A stretch of DNA of 64,000 bases. Source: Channa striata (Eukaryota > Chordata > Actinopteri > Anabantiformes > Channidae). Under the pieces are notes generated by a model. That model was not told where the DNA came from. It ran no database searches and saw only the letters and a list, made by a program, of their open reading frames with translations. Where the stretch lies: assembly GCA_033026295.1 (NCBI GenBank), contig CM065184.1, forward strand, positions 4,696,001 to 4,760,000, written 5' to 3'. This document shows, piece by piece, positions 1 to 13,600 of the stretch. Within the stretch, counting starts at the first letter, position 1. Each line of letters opens with the position of its first letter. The translations under genes and the position numbers were made by a program.

Positions 1-3000
1 ATGAAGTTGTGTGGGTTGTTTTTTGGAACAGTGTGAAGGTGCAAATCTGCAGGCCTGTGTTCTCCAGCTATAGTTTAAAATTATCTATCCAGTTTTTTTA
101 CTGTAAGGTTTTGACAGAAAGAGAATCCAACGTAACCAAAATGAAACTCAGAGTCTGGTCATGGCACGGGTACAATTCCTCAACTTTCCCTCTGAAAAGA
201 AAAAAGGATACAGCGAGGGATGAAAAGTATGGAAGGACATAGCTATTAGTGGTCTGGACAGATGAGCGAAAAGAAAGAAGCCTGGTTTGCCACTACCTGT
301 CTGTCAGCTGCTTTTCTTTATTGGACTGAGAGTGAAGACTGAGCTCACCACTGACTTTCTTTATCTTCCATCTTATTTTTTCATTCCTCAGTTTGGCTTG
401 AAGGCCCTGTAATTCACAGCGACGCCTGCAGCTTCCCCGCCTCATCTTCAAGTCACTGTTTTCTGCTTTTGTGTCAGCTTGCACAATATCCATCTCTTTA
501 TCTATTAGAACAAATCCTTGTTACCGAGTGGCTGTTACCTTAGTAAGTGTCCACAAGAGAAGACAATGAATGGCCAGAAATCTGCCTGACAAGTTGGTTT
601 CTGAAAGCATTCATTCAACTGCAGTATTGGACTTGTTCAGAGACAGCTAGGATGAGGCTTTCCAGATGAACAAAATCCTGGTTTGGTTCTCCTCTCTTGT
701 GTGGTTCTGTTCCTCCATTACCTCCCATCCCAACCAATCCATCACCATCTTTCATTCCTTTCTGCTCTCGCATGTCCAGACGGATATAGAGGTGATGCAC
801 ACATCACTAACAACCACTGAAAGATTCCTTGCATGGAAGGAGACTTGGAAGTTGACAATGAGTGAAGAAAGAAAGAAACTTTTGGTGGATAGGCTTAGCT
901 GCCATAACAAGAAAGGACGAGAGAAAATGAGGTGCAGATGAGTTAGAGAATGGTATTTAATGTCACTGAGACATGGACTGATGAGAGGTGATGGAAGTGA
1001 TAGGAGCGGTCTCTGTGCCAAAATAGAGGGGCCGAGAGAAGATGCTGGAGGCCAAGGATGAAGGGGAGAACTTGGATAGACACAGAAACAGTGACGGGTG
1101 TGGGACTAAGTGAGCGAAGAGATGAAAAAATGATTGGAGAAGAAATAAAAAGTTGTACTCAACAGCCACATAAAGGGAGGAAAACCTAACTTATAACAGT
1201 AACTGTACATTTATAATATTAAATGCTCACGGACAGAATAAATGTTTAGCTGAATGTGTGTGTGTAATGTGTGGAGGTCATTGTTCGTAGGAGAGCAATC
1301 TTCCACAGTGCTGTTTTCCCCATGAACTGAACTTTTAACAAGACAGGGAGGAAGATTTCTCAACCTCATTTAAATGACACGTTGCCCCAGTATAAACACA
1401 ACCTCCATCATCTGAAATAAACCCGCACCTCCACATGGCTTGACACAGAGTTACACAACACTCTGCAGATCTATTATCACCCCAAGCCCCTTGGTGTGAC
1501 AACATCATTCATTCGCTTCAGGCCACACAGACTTTATTCACAGTCGAAGAGCAGGGGCCTTGGTGTCAGAGTGAACGTTTATACCAGCTCACCAACCCGA
1601 CATGAAAGTGTCACCTTGTTTACTGTGAAACCTTTTTGACATTTTTTTCTTGTTTTCTAGCACACCTCAAGATAGCAAACGACGCCCCCAGGGGGCCCAT
1701 ATCCAGGATTTATATGAAAAGCAATTAATCAGACACATAAATCGAGTGCTTCGCTGCAGCTGAGGAATCCTCGTGAAAATCTACACTTCTTTTTATCCTT
1801 CTGCTTCTTTTCATCTCCGCTTGACTAAGAAGCAGACACGGGTTTGGCCTGTGTAGAGCCGAGACAACTTTCACCATCTCAAAGACAGCCAAAATTCTCA
1901 TCGCCATTTTCACTTGTGTGGAATGGACTTTATATTAGCAGTGAAAAATGTTTGATTTCTGTGAAAGCAAGCTGGCCTTTATCTGTTTTGGGTTTCTGAC
2001 AAAAACTAAATTTTGGCTTCGTGTAAAACAAAAAGGGGGAAAAGTTAATATTTCATTAGAACATAGTATATACAGTATGCCATTTATTATAAAAGTTAAG
2101 GCAAGCATATTTATTAGCATGCAAATAACTTTTAAAATTTAAAGACCAAAGTTTATGTCATTGTCAGTTTTTTCTTTAAGCCTTCTCCTAATGATAACTT
2201 TTATGTCATTATTTTAAATTATTTCTCTGCATAGAATAAATAAGCACTAGTATTTTCTTTTGAGGGACACATGAGATCACATCTTGCATCAGAGGGAGAC
2301 TTTAAGGATGAGATCACATGCTTCACAGTCGCACTGTGTGTGCTGGTCTTTCATGCTTGCTGGAGGAGGCGGACTCAGTGTCGTAGTGAGAGGGTCACCC
2401 TGCCTCCATCTGTGTGTCTGTACACCCACATCTGCTGATAATTTCCTTCTTCATATCTCCAGTTTAACCCATCCTACACCTAGATGATGTGTACCTGTAG
2501 ATGCATGTACGCACAAGTCTGACAGTGTGCTGATACGTTTGAAAGGAACAGAGTCTTTGAGACTGTTTCACAAATTCTGCAGAGTTTAGAAAGTTGTACA
2601 ATAATCTGCTGGTTAACTGAATATCCTACTTCATATTCAGACAGAGCGGCTCCAGAGTGTGATGTAAGGCTGGTCGCATAACAGATGAGGTCACTAATGC
2701 TAGACCTTGCTGTGTTTGGCGCTGGCAAAAAATATATTATCCAAAAATAACATGCAACACAAAAAGGAGCCTGTTTTGTAACAGTGCAGGTCAAAAATGA
2801 ACAAACTAGTGAAAAGGATATTATGCCAGGGACACGTTTCAGTCGAGGACTCGATGCAAATGGACAAATACGGTCACCATGTCACATTCGTGGTCTCTTT
2901 CAGTAGATTACTCCAGTGCTCAGAGGCTTTACAAAGAGGCCAAGTGTGACCAAGAGCCAGGCCAATCTAAGCTAGACTGGCCTAGGTCAGCACACTGACC

Positions 3001-6000
3001 CAGGGTCACATTCAGGCGATTCTTCTCAAACACCAATAAACACCGATCCCAACAACCGTACCCTCTCTCAAACATACAAGCTCTCACAACACTCCTCCTC
3101 AATCGTCTAACGCCTGTGGAAACACACACATTCTACCCAGGCAAGGGGCCATGTTTGGGAGGCCTCTGCCTGCTGACGGACACATGTAAACTGCATGGCT
3201 CACACTAACATATGCAGCTACGCAAATAACGGTTAAAACAGGCAGGCTGGAAAGAGGGACATAACCAATGAAAGACATGTCCAAACAAGCTATGTCTCAG
3301 AACAGTGGCCCACACAGATGCGCTTTCACCACACTCCGTGACAATATGTACACATGCGTTTCTGTGTGTCTGTGAGTCCGCTGAACATGTCTGGGGCCTG
3401 CGTTTGCGAAGATTTACGCTAACTGCTGTTTAAACACTCGGAGCCAAGGACTTTTCACCCTACTCAACATATTACCACAAGACGGCCTTCAAATAAAGCT
3501 TTCAGGAGGGTGAGTTCTCCCCTTTGGGCCCCTAGACAACCCTCAGCATCCCTTCTACCCACACCACTTTGTCCCAGCACTGCCTCGCCTGGGTATGCGT
3601 CACGGGCTCCACAGATGACAGGTTAATGAGGAGAAAATATTTTTATAGGATCGCATTTCGTCCGAGCCCTGAGAACCAATGGCAGCGCTTTTATGGGCAT
3701 GGGCTCGCAGACTGGGCACTTTTATCTCTTTATCTCCTTTAGGCATGCTGTTATGCCTGCCACAGACCACAGCTTACTGACATACAGTGAGAGCCACAGC
3801 CTCTAATCTTAGTCTTTAAAAAAAAAAAAAAACCACCATAAACATCTAACAGAAATCCACCCGCACTTTGAATAAATGTCTAATTGTATTGACCAACTCA
3901 CTTTATGCAGTTGTGCTTATCAAAGATCTGAATGCATTCTGTTGCCAAAAAGAACCCAGGCCTTTCAGTCAAAATGCTGCAGCTGCAGCAGGTTGGAAAA
4001 TAAATAGTGGTGAAGTTAATGGCAAGACAAACACCTCAGGCTGGCAGCTAGATGGCCCTGGATCTGCTCAGCATGACACCATCACTAAACTCTCATTTTT
4101 GCCCTTGTGACCTTCACACCTCCCCCTTGCTCCTACCCTCCTGCCACCCGCCTTCACCCAACTCCGTCATTCCAACGGCACTAAGACTAAATCGTCTGAC
4201 CTGACTTCTTGAACTCTCCTCCCTCAGACCTTCACCCTGTCAACGCTCCACCTAGGGGGGTGCCAAGCAGTGGCTGCCCCCAGACTGAGCTGTAGCCTGT
4301 TAATGATTTGTTAAAAACACAACTCTGGCGGGACAGAAAAAAAAGCGATGATGAGGCATAAAAGAGAAGAGAAATTATCAAAAAAGTTTAAACAAATGTT
4401 TCTGCTGAGAGGTGCACTGTTGGTGGTCTCCTGTTGAGCTAAATCAAACAACACTGTTTCTGTCAGAAAGGCTCTGATTTAAGACAGGGGGAGGGGAGAC
4501 AGAGCTGGAAGCCAGTGAAAGGGTATGCTGTAGCTTATAAATTTCTCGGTGAGGGTGAAAATGGGCTCGGTTGGGTTTGATCTCATTTTGATGGACACAG
4601 GTTTTTCCTAACACAAGGATTGTTGGAAGGTGATACTACTGGCAGAGCAGAAAAATGTCTTCTAAAAACCAACTGAAAATCGCTTCGTCCAACAAAAAGA
4701 GCGCGGAAAAAAGAAATGGCCGAAGAAACTAAAGTACGACGGTGAATAAAAGGGAAAGACCATCAGTTCCAACACTGCACTCACTACAGTAAAAGATTTA
4801 GGGTCTATTCATGCAGGCCTGACAATTGGAGAATAGAAATCTGTAAATGCAGTAAAAACATTATACAAAATGGGTTGCCATGTTTTATCTCGCATTCAAA
4901 TCAGTTGAAAGTTTTTATCAGCCTCATTCCTTCTCTGTGAATCTTTCATCCAAACCAGCATGGTGGCTGGCTTCTTGAAGAGCTGCTGAAAGAAAAAGAG
5001 AAACAAAAAGACGGTGGTTGTACTGCTGCGTCTGGACCTGTAGGACCTGTGAAGCATAAACCCACAGCTCTACTGCAGACCGTTACAACTGATCAAATTC
5101 TATCAATAGGGTTATAGACGTTTTTCCAGGAGGATAATACCAAACAATGACACACATAAGAAAACAGTGCCGCCATGCACAAAATTCATCCATATCCCAA
5201 AACAAGCTGCAGCATGTACTCTAGCACGGTACAAGGTAATGGGGGAGTTTGTGGTAAACACCCACCTCTGGCTGCCTCAGATCCACTCACTGCCACTCTT
5301 AATCTGCCCAGATGTATGAGTGACACGCAGAATGTGAGGTTACGCGTGTACTCAAAACATATTTTTCGAAAGGGCCTTGAGTAAGAATAACATGCACCCA
5401 GAGTCCTGATAGCTGTGGCTCAGAGCATGTCATAACCTGCTGCTGCGTACCTGGCAGGAAGGAAGAATAAGGGGGAGGTTCGTTACAGATATGTGCCCAG
5501 TGGGTTATTGATGGTGCTGGATCAACTCACCAATAAAGAACTTACTTAATTGTACTAAAATTAAAAACAGTGAGAACTAGAATAAACAGCATAAGAAATC
5601 TTTGGTACTATCACCTGGTCTGTCTTTGGCACGTGGAACTCAAGATCTAAAGATCAAGTCCATGGTTCACACGACAACAGAAGGTGTTTCCACTGTTCAA
5701 GCCCAGAGTGGTTTGCAATGACATAATGAGAAATATCTTTTTTTCAACTTTTATGCAATTCCGTCAACAGTGGTGATCTTTGTGTCAGCATTTGGTTGAT
5801 GCTTCTTTATACCTAATCATGATACTATCACTTGTAACAAATAACCCTGCTATTTTGGGAATCATCCAGATGGTTGCTTAAATATTTTACAAATTTTTTT
5901 CTTATGTTGCCTCTGTCCAAACATTTTTTCAAAACATTTTTGGACTATATTAACCATGCACAAGTAAGGTAGTCACTAAAAATCTTTCCTTTTAACATTT

Positions 6001-9000
6001 ATTAGTTTTTAATTTTAAGTAAATTGTCATATTTAAAATTTTAGTTTCAGTTGCATTTTTAAAAAACATTTCAAAAAATGCGGTTTGTACATGCCAGAAC
6101 AGTTCGGCACTTTGTCATGTTTAATTTATAGTGTGACAATTGAACTCATGCAGCAGAGGAAAAGCCTGCAAGCAAACACCAAGACAGACATTAGCAAAGT
6201 AGCCGCTGACTGAAACCAATATCAAATTCACAGTACCCTAACATAACTGTCTTCACAGTGGCTGACACCTGGGAGGATTTATTTCAGGTTGACTAATTAA
6301 AAATCTTTGCCCATGTGGAAAACTTGTGGGCTGTAGAGAACTGACCAGCTCTGTGTAAGCGAGGAGGACCTGGCTTGAAAGAGAACGGAGGTGCAGCTGC
6401 TGCAAAAAGGCCCTTTAAAAGTCAGTGAAGTACCGCCGGGAAACGAATAACCCTTTTCATCTTGCCTCCTTTTCTCATTTGGCACAACATTTTGTCACTC
6501 CTTTTTCTCTGTCCATCTGTCCTCTTCATCCTCCTTTCACTCATTTTGCTCTCCTTCTTTCTTCCTCTTTGTAGAAAATTTTATGGTTTCCTGGGCTCAG
6601 AGCAAGACATTCTTTCACTGCAAACAATAACAACAAGAGTAAGAGTCACTTCTTGGAGCTCTCTCACTCCCTCACCAAGCAGGTATAGCTGCATTTTCTA
6701 TCTGCGAGTGTGCATTTGTATGCATTTGTGTGTGTAAATGCCGTATGTGCTTTCAAAGTGCTTCAGCTGTCAAGACCAGGTGCTGCTGACTGGTAAAGCC
6801 AAGTGAGTGACTGCTTCGTTTGTTGTCATCAAAGTCTGCTTATTCTGTGCTTCACAGTAAATGACACAAGACAAGTGTTCACACATACACACACCTCTGC
6901 AAAAAATGGAAGAGCACTACAACATGGCGTGATCTTCTTTTCAATCAGAAAATTGGAAATTTGTAAATTAAAGCCAAGTATGTTTTGTAAGTTGCTGAAG
7001 TTATATGGTGAACTTACTAGAGGACAAAGGAATAAAATACAGTGAGCAAGACGTGTTGTGGTTGAAGTTTAAGAGCAGACAGAAGCACTTCTTTACAGTT
7101 CAGATAAATTCGACATTAGGCACTGTGAGAAAATACACGCTTTGGTTCCATCTAGAATCGGTAACATGTTTTGGTGGTGACAGAATTGTATTAAGCATGT
7201 AGTTTATTAGGGAAGCCCATGTAAATTTGTGTTCAATCGTGACTAGGCAGGTGGGCGCTTTCAGCAATTGTTCAGGTTTGATGACAAGTAAATTGAACAA
7301 GCTACAGTACAAGTGTACTGCACAGCATTTCAAGTTAACATCAAAAGCCAGAGAGATTAGCTCACTAACCTACAAAGTCTCAGTTGGTCTGTCTAAAGTC
7401 ACAACAGTGGTTCATTCAGATGACTTTGAGGGACACATAGAAGGCTGTGTGAATAAAGAAAAAAAGGTCTCATTTAGTCTCCAACAGCTTCACCTTCTGT
7501 TCTCTACAGCTCAATATCAGAAGGGCAAAGAGGGGCAAGGACGACCGAAGGAGTGGGGACAAGCCAGGGGCAGGATGTCACGTCTAACCCTGAACAAACC
7601 AGCCAAACCAGCGAGGCTCTGTGGGACGCTCCATCCCAGCTTTTAGAACAAAGAAAAGGGTCTGACACTGGCCAGGCAGCCCCCCTGTTCCTGGCTGGAC
7701 TCCAAGTCTTCTAGGGCCCTTTAAGGCTCCTCTGCAGGACCTTGTCCAGGCTTTGGCACTGCTAAGACATTTTCAACCTGTCATACATGGAACTGTTCTC
7801 CTGGGCATGCAGATATGTGACCTGGCAGATAGATTTTCTTGCCTAGTCAAATCTCAAACGTAGATACAGACAAGACTCATTATTGGACTACTGCTAATAA
7901 ACCTGTAAAAATGTGTCAATTTACTACTAGTGCTAAAGACTCTAAGTCTTAGTCTTTATAGAATAAGTCTGTAAACACTGTACTGTGAGAGTCACCACTA
8001 AAAGCCATTTACAATGCTGCTGGTGTCACTTTCATAAACAATGTGGTTCTATTGCCCCCAAAGGAATGAAAGTACTGTATTCCACAAAGTTCAGTAGATG
8101 CAGATTTTAGGTTTTACTTATTATTATGAGAGTCAAATGTGAATCAGGCAAAAAATGTTCAGGCATCTTTATGAAACTCTAGTTAGCGGTTGCCAACAGC
8201 AGAAACACAACAATACATCAATGTCAACGCCTGTAATCCTTAATAACTAAACACAGCTTGAGATGACAGTTAGTCTATATGTAGTTCTTAGTTAAATATG
8301 TCAGCCGCGTTTTTCAGTGGTTCAGAATTATTAACCCCTGCTTTTAAAATTTTATATTGAGTCCATCCAATATCCAAGTTCATATGTTGGGTGTGTAAAG
8401 TATCTTAGCATAACGAAGAGGCCAAAATAGACTGATTATAAATTTTCACCACACTGGTGTGGTCAGGTTCTCAGAGCAGAGCCTTCTGATGAACAGACAA
8501 ATGAAAGGGGGGTGAATGAAGAGAGAGTGTGAATTTAAAGGCGTTTGAGTGGCATCCAGCAGGGTTCAAGTGCTGGTGTTTTGGTCCAGAGGGGGCCAAG
8601 CAGTGGGACTGAGACCTCAACTCCAGTAAATTCCAACATATTAACAGGGAATTTTAGTGGCTCCCCATCTTAATGACTGGACCGATTCTACAGTACGGCC
8701 GTGCGCAGAAAAACTACTCAGGCTCATATACAAATCACACAATAGAACAAGACGCTGCATGTGCTAAGAGCGTGTTTCAGCGCGGGTGGGTTTCTGTGGC
8801 AGAGTGTGAGCCCAAAGGTGGGAACTGGGCAACCTTCTAACCCTTGTTCTGCGTTCCTCCCCAGTGGTAAAATAGGAAGAAATGAGGCGGTTGTGAACAA
8901 GATGTTCCAATGGCAAACACACAAGAGCAGATATGGGGGGTCGGGGGAGTAAATGCCAGTGCAGGGGGGAGTTGGACTCTGTGGCAACAGCATTCTTAGA

Positions 9001-10654
9001 CAAACACAGTGATCCAAGATTCAACACACAAACATATAAACAGACCAAACACACTCACATGTATTCCATACACAAACTCCCAAAATATGGGAAAAGCCTA
9101 AAACAACATGTAAATAGGTGAAACAAAATAAAAAAGATGTGGCACTTTGCCAAAATCCTCATCAAGACACCAGTCTCCCATGGGCAAGAACAAGTTGTGG
9201 GAACATCGGAATGAAATAACAGAAATAGAGGAATTAGTAGATGAATGAGGAAAAAAGGGGATGAATAGTAAATCCTGGCCAAATTAATGGACACGGAAAA
9301 GCTGCTTTCTTTCAGCTTCCCCCAGAAGCATTTGATCTTTAAGCAGGGTTTGTTGGGAGTGTATGTTTGTGAGTAGTGGTGCCTCTGTGCATGAGCATGC
9401 ATATATATTGGACATTTTGGACAATGTATAAACTGCATTTGTTTAAAATAATCATATACTGTATCAATGCATATTGGCAGCCGAGTTATAGTTGCAACCA
9501 CCAATGTGACCTTTCAAACTTTAATGCTTTCAGCAGCTTAGTCCTCACCGTTTGCCTTTCTACCTATTGTCTACCCATGTTTTCCTTTCTGACACTGTGC
9601 ACACTGGGACTCCCTCCATCACATCTACTTAATTTCTCCTTGTCTTCATTCCTTTTAACTTGAAGTTTACTGTGTATGAGTCAGCTTGTTTAATGACTTT
9701 TCCAGATACATTTTAGTTCAAAATGCAAATGTCATGTTCCACATAATGTTGAAAGATAAAGGATCTCTCATCACTGTTCTACATCTATCTTTATTCATCT
9801 ATCTACTGTCTTTTCCTAAAAAGAACAATTAATATGTGTCACCAAGTCAGATAAACTGAGGGACAGCAAAACCGCAATACCTGGGGGAAAAAAGCAGGTG
9901 CCAGGTTTCATGTGAAAATGAGATGCGAAAGCAAAAGTAGGAGAGGAAAAAGGGGTTCTGATTTCCCCCTTCCTTTAAAAGCAGGCAGTTGGGACATTTC
10001 ATATCTGCCAGGAAGATGAAAAACGTACACTGTGCAAAAGTAATCAGAGGAAAAAAACACTTTAGTCAGTGTCCTGTTCAGAACCAGCTCAGGGAGAAGG
10101 GGCTAGATGATTATGTAGTCAGAGTGGGAGAAGAAATAACATATTCCTTTAAAGGGACACTGCTACATTATCCCATTATCATCATATTTTGTGTTTTACA
10201 GATAAGACATATTAAAAAGGGTCAGATGTGATGATCACTTATGTTCAGAGAGATGTTGTGACAGTAAGGCTCACGGTGAAACATTTAAACACCAAACAAT
10301 ACGTTATGTAAAAAGGCTCTCATAACAAAATGTTATTCATAGATCACTGCGACATTTTGCAGATGTGAGCAAAACCTTGCTCTTTCAGTGAAATATTGTA
10401 AAAAAGCTTGGAGAAAATTATTTTTAAACACTATATATGTCTGTTGAAAGTCAAATGCAGTAGTTTGCTGTATGTAAAAAAAACACTGAAGGGATAGTTA
10501 TAAAAATACAGGTCGTCTTTAACATGCCGCCGCTGTGACAACACTGAGGTCGTTCAAACTCCTCATATGCACATCAGTTTACACAAACCTGTTTAAAGAA
10601 AGGAGAAAAACCTGAGAAAATGTGTTGTGCATGTTAATATCAAAAAGGGGATAC
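1..10654. other. gene-free flank or last intron of ate1
   Basis: No exon could be supported on either strand. All open frames here are short and lack family motifs or paired splice sites. The last located ate1 exon ends at 10655 with a GT donor, so at least one more exon should lie to the left. I looked on the minus strand for its expected content (GQYRPSD, YVWVP and a C-terminal CSERMLLF-like end) and did not find it. This stretch is therefore probably the final ate1 intron, with the exon beyond position 1. The sequence is ordinary AT-rich DNA with a few homopolymer runs, such as poly-A near 3818-3832. Confidence 0.6.
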
Positions 10655-13600
10655 CTTATAACGCATCTTGGGACAGGAGTGAATGTAAAAGCCCAGGTAG
10701 TAGTAGCACAGCTTGGCTGACTGTTTCTGCAGCTCCCTGGTAAAAGCGATCTCCCTGTGGTGGAGAACACATAAACAAAAGTTTAAAAATTAAAAAAAAA
10801 GAGGGAACATGATATGTATTCAGAAACAGCAAAGGTACATAAAGCTTTGTGTTTATTTCTTATACAAAGTATTATACTAATATTAGATACTGAGACAACA
10901 GATGATGATTGCAGGCAATGCACCCATTATCATCTTCTCAATGTAACATTATCACTTCAATGAATGAATGAATAAACTACATAATTTACTCGAACTTTAA
11001 TTAAGAGTTTAAAGTCTTCATCACTAAACCAGACAACAAGCCAGATATATCATCAATTTTGAATAAATATATAATTGCAGGGTCTTTAAAGGGTAAATTT
11101 ACAGTCTTTTCATATATTATGATTTCCATGCTTCTAGTTGGAGATTCGGGGTTCACATCAGGTCACACCATCACATCATGTCAGATCATCACATCATGCA
11201 AGTAAATCAAAACTACAGCAAACAGATGACATCAACTCCTCTGGATGATGTAATGCATGAAGACATTGATTTTGACATAGATAAGGCAGGAAGAGGTGCA
11301 ATTTATGTATTCCCTCAACTAGAGCCACAAGTTAAAAATCAGCAGAATCCTCCTTTATAAAGGTATTGTCTATCTGAACATAAACTAATTGCAATTATAT
11401 CTTATATGTGTTTAAACAGCATATAAATGAGGGCATTACAGAGCAGAAATAAAGTTGGCAACAGCAGCTCTGATTAAAGCAGTGCCCAAGCTGTGGAAGA
11501 AACTCCTACACCCAAAAAGGGCAGCAAAAAAAAAAAACAACCACCTTTTCTCTGTACGTATTGAGCTCTAGAGCAGAAAAGAAGGTCTTGAGCAGGATAA
11601 AAAAGGAGGGAGGGAGCATGTAAAATAAAGATTTAGAACTCTGGAGATTTATATAGCTTCTTCAAATACAGTAAATGTCTTCCCTGCTTTATTTTTCCTC
11701 CAATAGTTTCTTCCTTAATTGCATCCTTTTACTAAAAGCCTATTTTCCCCTTTCCATTGCCGTTTCCTTCACTATTCCATAACTAAATTCCAGCTCTTCT
11801 TTCTTTTTGTTTCACTCTTCCTTCCACCCCTGTGTTTCACCCACTTAAATGAAGGGGGAGAACTCTCTTTCTTACAATACTTAACAGAGAGAAAGAGGCC
11901 TTAAAATAAAATAGATGCACTGAAAAATAAGACATGGGACAAAGCAGGCCAAGCCTAGGAGGGGGGAGAATATAAAAGAGGAGGGTCAAAAAAGAGAAAG
12001 CGAGGGAGCTGAGAGGAGGCTAGAGCGAGGTGCTAGAAGGTCACCCACTTGCTGCCAGGTTCCTGGGTTCCCATCCCCTCTCCACAAAAGGGCCCGGCAG
12101 GCCTGAATTGGGGGAGGGGGGTCAAGAGAGGCAAGGGGCCCATTCACAAAAAGCCTTGCACCCCCCCCTCACTTGAGGCCTTCACACCCGCGCCTCCACC
12201 CCCATGGCAGCAGCTTGAGTCTGCCATTATCCCCTCTTCAGCCATCTGACACTCCAGCACAAGCCAATTATCAAGCCCTCTGCTCCTCATACTGATGTGC
12301 ATACACACACACACCCAGACACAAAGGGCCCATAATAGTGCATACCATGAGGCGCTTATCACAGCCTCGCATCCATGCGGAAACATTTCTTCACCAAACA
12401 CAAGAAGGACAGTGTTGATTAGCCAGGAATCAAGCTCAATCTTAGATTAGACGGGAATCATGCAGACACATTTTCACCTGAGACATTCACGCATCATTAC
12501 AGTTTAAGTGTGCACTGTATATACATAAAAAGTGCTCAGGGTCTACAGATGCAGGATTAGGACAAGTTGATCAGTATTAGCCATGTAAGCTAAATCTATT
12601 TCCAATTTCTTTTTCTTTCGTTCCAGTACATTAGCTGTCCAAAATGCTCCACTGGGATCCCCCAAAACTTGGAACTGAACTAAGTTGTGAGCAAGTCAGA
12701 GACAAGCAAACTAAATATTCAGTATGAAGCAGCCTGCAGTTTCAATCAGTGATGGGAGAGAATGCAGCAGCAAGCACGGCCTGTGTGCACAACCTCTTTG
12801 AGTTGTTACAGAACATTTACTTTGCATTTGCTACCTTAGCTGTAGCTATAAGGGCATTCTTTGTTACACAGAGAATATTACAAACATATGTCAAAATACT
12901 AATGTCTTGAATATAATATCGGCAAGTACTGACTGTTTGACCTGAATCAAGATCAGGGGATACCCACATGTTCAGGACATCCCTCTAAGAAAGTGACATC
13001 AGCTGTGTTTCCAACACAGTGGTGTCTCAGGCACCTCATTATGGGCCTCTCCTCCTCCTCCTCCCCCTCCTGCCCTCTGGGCCCCTTGCAGAACAATCTA
13101 CACTCCTGTAAGAAATTTGTCAATATCTCCCTCTCCTGTTTCTTCTGCTGAATCACAGCCATACCAATTTAAACTACACTTTATTATAAACATAACTTCA
13201 CAAATTGTGTAGGATAATAATCTGGCAAACATAGCAATTAAATCAGAGAGCTTGTTTAAAACTGTACAAGATTTCGGTTACTGTTTCCTAATAGAAGATG
13301 GATAAATTCTAATACACCACAGTATGTGTAGTTTCCTAGTAATATTTCAAACATTTCTTTCCCCCAAAAGTTTTCTTGTTTACGGTTGAACAACGCAGGC
13401 TCCAGTCTGGTTGGACCTGCTGTGGAAAATGGATGAATTTTTGCAAGTTTTAAAGATGTGTGTGTGTGTACACACACACACACACTTGTACTTGCTATTA
13501 ATGAGGATCAAAATAAATATTTCCCTTACAAAGTAATAACATTTTTATACAGTGATATTTTTAGCTAATTGTCATTTCTTAAAAGTGCTGTTTCAGAAAA

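Noticed and set aside
752..1169. Overlapping minus-strand open frames near the left edge
   Set aside because: Ser/Leu-rich translations of simple sequence with no splice or family support.
4960..5005. Minus-strand strong acceptor followed by an open frame QLFKKPATMLVWMKD…
   Set aside because: It looks like a terminal exon, but it fits neither the ATE1 C-terminus nor any family I recognise. It has no partner exon, so it was treated as chance.
7227..7646. 139-codon plus-strand open frame
   Set aside because: No recognisable motifs, low-complexity end and no splice partner.
9055..9504. 149-codon minus-strand open frame
   Set aside because: Phe/Tyr/His-rich translation of AT-rich DNA without domain similarity; does not match the missing ATE1 exon.
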